Source: Proteiniborus ethanoligenes (GTDB taxonomy: Bacteria; Bacillota; Clostridia; Tissierellales; Proteiniboraceae). Taken from it: DNA of 64,000 nucleotides. Positions within the stretch are counted from its first letter, which is position 1, and the number at the start of each line of letters is the position of its first letter. The translations under genes and the position numbers were made by a program. The stretch spans positions 1 through 64,000 of the forward strand of contig NZ_FNQE01000012.1 of assembly GCF_900107485.1 (NCBI RefSeq). The letters are read 5' to 3'. The notes beneath the pieces were generated by a model. It was not told the DNA's origin, made no database searches, and worked only from the letters and a program-made list of their open reading frames with translations. Positions 62,565 through 64,000 of the stretch are shown here, in pieces.

Positions 62565-64000
62565 TTATGCAACAAATTGGCTATTATAAAGCTCTGCATA
62601 AAATCCATTTTTCATTAGGAGTTCTTGGTGATTACCTTGCTCTATTATGTCTCCATCCTTCATGACAAGAATCAAATCTGCATCTCTTATAGTTGAAAGT
62701 CTATGGGCAATTATAAATGAAGTTCTTCCTTTCATTAGGTTTTCCATGGCTTTTTGTATAAGTATTTCTGTTCTAGTATCTACAGAGGATGTTGCTTCGT
62801 CTAATATTAGTATCTTAGGGTCTGAAAGGATTGCCCTAGCTATGGTTAGGAGCTGTTTTTGACCTTGAGATATGTTGTTAGCCTCTTCATTTATAACCAT
62901 GTTATATCCATCTGGTAAGGTTTGAATGAATCTATGAGCATGAGCAGATTTTGCTGCCTTTATTACCTCTTCATCTGTTGCATCTAGCCTCCCATACCTT
63001 ATGTTTTCCATTATAGTTCCCGAGAATAGCCATGTATCTTGAAGTACCATTCCAAAATTGTTCCTTAATTCTTCTCTTGTGAATTGACTTATATCATTAT
63101 TATCTATTAGTATTTTACCCTCCTTAAGGTCATAGAATCTCATTAACAGCTTAACTATTGTTGTCTTTCCAGCCCCAGTAGGACCCACTATGGCAATCTT
63201 CTGCCCTGGCTTTATATCTGCAGAGAAATTATTTATTATTATTTTATCTTCATTATATCCAAATTTGACGTTTTCAAAGATTACTCTTCCTTCTACTTCT
63301 TCTAATTTGACTGGCGCTTCGGATTCTTTGACTTCCTCCTCTTCATCTAAGAATTCAAATACCCTCTCAGCTGCAGCTATGGTAGATTGAAGCACATTAC
63401 TTATCTGGGCTACCTGTGCTATAGGCTGAGTAAAGCTTCTTATATATTGGATAAAGGAAAGTATATCTCCTACTTCTATAGTCCTTCTAATAGCAAACCA
63501 TCCCCCTAGAATAGAAACTGCTACATAGCCTATGTTCCCAACAAAGACCATAATAGGCATCATCATTCCAGAAAGAAACTGTGCCTTCCATGCGGAATTA
63601 TAAAGTTCTCCGTTAATCCTTCTAAATTCTGCAACTGCTTCTTCCTCTGCATTAAAGGCTTTCATTATGTTATGACCACTATAAACCTCTTCTATGTGTC
63701 CATTAACCTTACCCAAGGATTTTTGCTGCTCTTTAAAAAACTTTTGTGATCTTTTAATTATAGACATGACCAGTATCATTGAAATAGGCAGTATCAAAAT
63801 TACAGCAATGGTCATCTGCCAGCTTATAGATATCATCATAATAAGAACACCTACAAGTGTGGTAGCAGAAGTAATTATCTGGCTCATGCTTTGGTTTAAG
63901 GTCTGGCTTATGGTATCTACATCATTTGTGACCCTTGACAATACATCTCCATATGATACAGAATCAAAATATTTAAGTGGCAGCTTATTTACTTTTTCAG
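62565..64000 (-). CDS. ABC exporter (fused membrane and ATPase domains), partial
   Basis: The gene runs off the right edge; its N-terminus is missing, and in-frame codons (LPLKYFDSVSYGDVLSRVTNDV) continue to the border. The visible part has the last membrane spans (about residues 20-170 of the visible frame) and a complete nucleotide-binding domain: Walker A IVGPTGAGKTTIVKLL, Q-loop MVLQDTWLFSG, signature NNISQGQKQLLTIARA, Walker B ILILDEATSSVD and switch IIAHRLSTI. It belongs to the MsbA/MDR-like heterodimeric or homodimeric exporters, which often come in pairs in Firmicutes; a partner may lie to the right. Substrate is unknown. Confidence 0.93.
   Translation of the reverse strand, partial: EKVNKLPLKYFDSVSYGDVLSRVTNDVDTISQTLNQSMSQIITSATTLVGVLIMMISISWQMTIAVILILPISMILVMSIIKRSQKFFKEQQKSLGKVNGHIEEVYSGHNIMKAFNAEEEAVAEFRRINGELYNSAWKAQFLSGMMMPIMVFVGNIGYVAVSILGGWFAIRRTIEVGDILSFIQYIRSFTQPIAQVAQISNVLQSTIAAAERVFEFLDEEEEVKESEAPVKLEEVEGRVIFENVKFGYNEDKIIINNFSADIKPGQKIAIVGPTGAGKTTIVKLLMRFYDLKEGKILIDNNDISQFTREELRNNFGMVLQDTWLFSGTIMENIRYGRLDATDEEVIKAAKSAHAHRFIQTLPDGYNMVINEEANNISQGQKQLLTIARAILSDPKILILDEATSSVDTRTEILIQKAMENLMKGRTSFIIAHRLSTIRDADLILVMKDGDIIEQGNHQELLMKNGFYAELYNSQFVA

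Overview
The window looks like the chromosome of a low-GC, spore-forming, anaerobic Firmicute (Clostridia/Tissierellia type). The evidence is AT-rich DNA with GGAGG ribosome sites, an alpha/beta-type small acid-soluble spore protein, a ferritin, a Feo-type iron permease and a sodium-pump decarboxylase beta subunit. No rRNA, tRNA or CRISPR array was seen.

Left core (1-4.8 kb): a metal-homeostasis cluster with a FeoB-type permease lacking its G domain, a DtxR/MntR regulator, an OadB-like protein with a tiny OadG-like partner behind a yybP-ykoY (Mn2+) riboswitch, MntP, and a spore protein. From 4.8 to 13.1 kb is a block with visibly higher GC: a 1629-aa BspA/SLH surface protein, a DUF2442 protein and a MalT-type LuxR regulator, bracketed by two short conserved inverted blocks. 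Ferritin and an L,D-transpeptidase follow (13.1-14.5 kb).

Defence island (14.6-61.3 kb), almost entirely on the minus strand. (1) A complete type I BREX operon (brxA-brxB-brxC-pglX-pglZ-brxL) with an ATPase/Toprim pair inserted between pglX and pglZ. (2) A zone of mobile-element scars. (3) A three-gene operon: a 1357-aa unknown protein, a 1689-aa DEAH helicase with a DUF1998-type tail (Druantia DruE-like), and a ParE-like/UvrD-type helicase fusion. (4) A regulator, a double gamma-glutamylcyclotransferase/winged-helix fusion and a small ORF. (5) A seven-gene cluster that I cannot match to a named system: an Smr protein, a lysine-rich protein, an acidic protein ending in an SSB-type C-terminal tip, a zinc-ribbon protein, a 924-aa helical protein, an Hsp70-like ATPase and a small protein with five [DE][VI]DIK repeats. 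It is preceded by a promoter and a strongly folded leader RNA. (6) IS21-family remnants, a decayed AlbA_2/HATPase gene and a PHP-AlbA_2 fusion.

Two architectural signals stand out. A decayed second copy of the L,D-transpeptidase 5' end and promoter (about 61.34-61.50 kb) lies in direct orientation to the intact gene at 13.8-14.6 kb, so the whole island sits between two copies of one locus. A repeat of about 165 bp (30.6, 47.3 and 55.2 kb) separates the modules inside the island.

Right core (61.6-64 kb): an alpha/beta hydrolase and an ABC exporter that runs off the window. Functions are read from motifs only; no database search was possible.
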